Notes under the pieces: generated by a model | What the model was told of the DNA's origin: nothing | The model's input: only the letters and a program-made list of their open reading frames with translations | Databases searched by the model: none | Shown here: positions 13,980 to 14,476 of the stretch, in pieces | Position numbering within the stretch: the stretch's first letter is position 1 | How the letters are laid out: each line of letters begins with the position of its first letter | Made by a program: the position numbers and the translations under genes | From: DASRHK01 sp035650495 | Lineage (GTDB): Bacteria; Pseudomonadota; Gammaproteobacteria; Nevskiales; Nevskiaceae | Direction of reading: 5' to 3' | NCBI GenBank assembly: GCA_035650495.1 | Contig: DASRHK010000074.1 | Location: forward strand, 1-14,476 | DNA length: 14,476 nt

Positions 13980-14476
13980 GCAGGTGCTCCAGCGCGCCGC
14001 GCAGATCGGGCTGACGGAAGATGAACCCGGATTCCTGCAGGCGCGTCGGCAGCACTTTCTGACCGCCCAGCAGCAGCCGCGACATCTCGCCGAACAGGAG
14101 CTGCAGCGCAAGAGCAGGCGTCTTGATGCGCGCGGGACGATGCATGACCGCGCCGAGAGCGCGGGCGAATTCGCGGTTGGTCACCGGCGCCGGCGACGTC
14201 GTGTTGTAGGCGCCGCTCGCGCCGGCCCTCGCCAGCGCCCACTGGATCGCGCCGACGAGATCGTCGCGATGGATCCAGGACATCCACTGGGCGCCGTTGC
14301 CCATCGGACCGCCGAGACCGAAGCGGAACGCGGGGAGCAAGCGCGCGAGCGCGCCGCCGTCGCGTCCGAGCACGATGCCGAAGCGCATGCAGCAGACGCG
14401 GATGCCGAGCGCGTCGGCTTCGTTCGCGGCGCGTTCCCATTCGCGGCACAGATCGGACTGGAATTCGTGTCCCGGC
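13972..14476 (-). CDS. TIGR01777 family (YfcH-like) SDR epimerase, 3' part (runs off right edge)
   Basis: The frame is open from the right edge and ends at TAG 13972-13974, giving about 167 C-terminal residues. It matches the atypical SDR family TIGR01777 (E. coli YfcH): LCREWERAA, MRFGIVLGRDGGALARLLP, FGLGGPMGNGAQWMSWIHRD, YNTTSPAPVTNREFARALG, GEMSRLLLGGQKVLP and the C-terminal LRGALEHLL. The family is annotated as NAD(P)-dependent nucleoside-diphosphate-sugar epimerase, but no substrate is established. The Rossmann Gly-rich motif lies outside the window. An internal ATG at 14388 is not the start, because homology continues upstream of it. The 3' end overlaps the fabD stop by eight bases, so the two genes are convergent with no room for a separate terminator. 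Confidence 0.9.
   Translation of the reverse strand, partial: PGHEFQSDLCREWERAANEADALGIRVCCMRFGIVLGRDGGALARLLPAFRFGLGGPMGNGAQWMSWIHRDDLVGAIQWALARAGASGAYNTTSPAPVTNREFARALGAVMHRPARIKTPALALQLLFGEMSRLLLGGQKVLPTRLQESGFIFRQPDLRGALEHLLS

Overview
The window is a GC-rich, gene-dense piece of a Gram-negative chromosome. It has no tRNA, rRNA, CRISPR array, integrase or transposase gene that I can see, and no gap over about 120 bases. The outer-membrane type II secretion (T2SS) operon including gspN, a rhombosortase, the nudJ-mnmA pair and an HD-GYP response regulator point to a proteobacterium. I infer a gammaproteobacterium, perhaps near Xanthomonadales or Nevskiales; a betaproteobacterium is not excluded. 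Taxonomic placement rests on gene content only.

Layout from left to right. (1) Positions 1-730, minus strand: 5' part of an exported CBM9-like/DUF5916 protein, running off the left edge. (2) 731-817: short divergent intergenic region with a 7-bp inverted repeat. (3) 818-5352, plus strand: a two-gene signalling operon. It has a membrane-anchored hybrid histidine kinase with four PAS domains (HisKA, HATPase, REC, Hpt), then a REC-HD-GYP response regulator starting inside the kinase stop codon. A palindromic REP-type repeat has become coding sequence in the REC-Hpt linker. (4) 5306-12384, minus strand: a long, tightly packed operon reading gspG-H-I-J-K-L-M-N-nudJ-mnmA. Nearly all junctions overlap by 4-7 bases or are 1-2 bases apart. 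The exception is nudJ-mnmA, whose 116-bp gap is almost filled by a large nested palindrome. (5) 12427-13979, plus strand: a rhombosortase gene divergent from gspG, followed by a translationally coupled fabD. (6) 13972-14476, minus strand: 3' part of a TIGR01777/YfcH-type SDR epimerase, running off the right edge.

How the genes may work together. GspG is the major pseudopilin, GspH/I/J/K the minor pseudopilins that form the tip, and GspL/M the inner-membrane platform; GspN is an accessory protein. gspC, D, E, F and O are not in the window and must lie elsewhere if the system works. Rhombosortase is the intramembrane protease family that processes GlyGly-CTERM proteins, which in characterised cases are T2SS substrates, so its position back-to-back with gspG is functionally coherent. 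The kinase/HD-GYP pair resembles in domain logic, though not in sensor domain, the RpfC/RpfG pair that controls T2SS-exported enzymes in Xanthomonas through cyclic-di-GMP. That the pair here controls secretion is only an inference from proximity.

Most genes belong to known families. The parts least explained by them are the nested palindrome in the mnmA leader, the repeat translated within the kinase, and the rrtA-fabD coupling.
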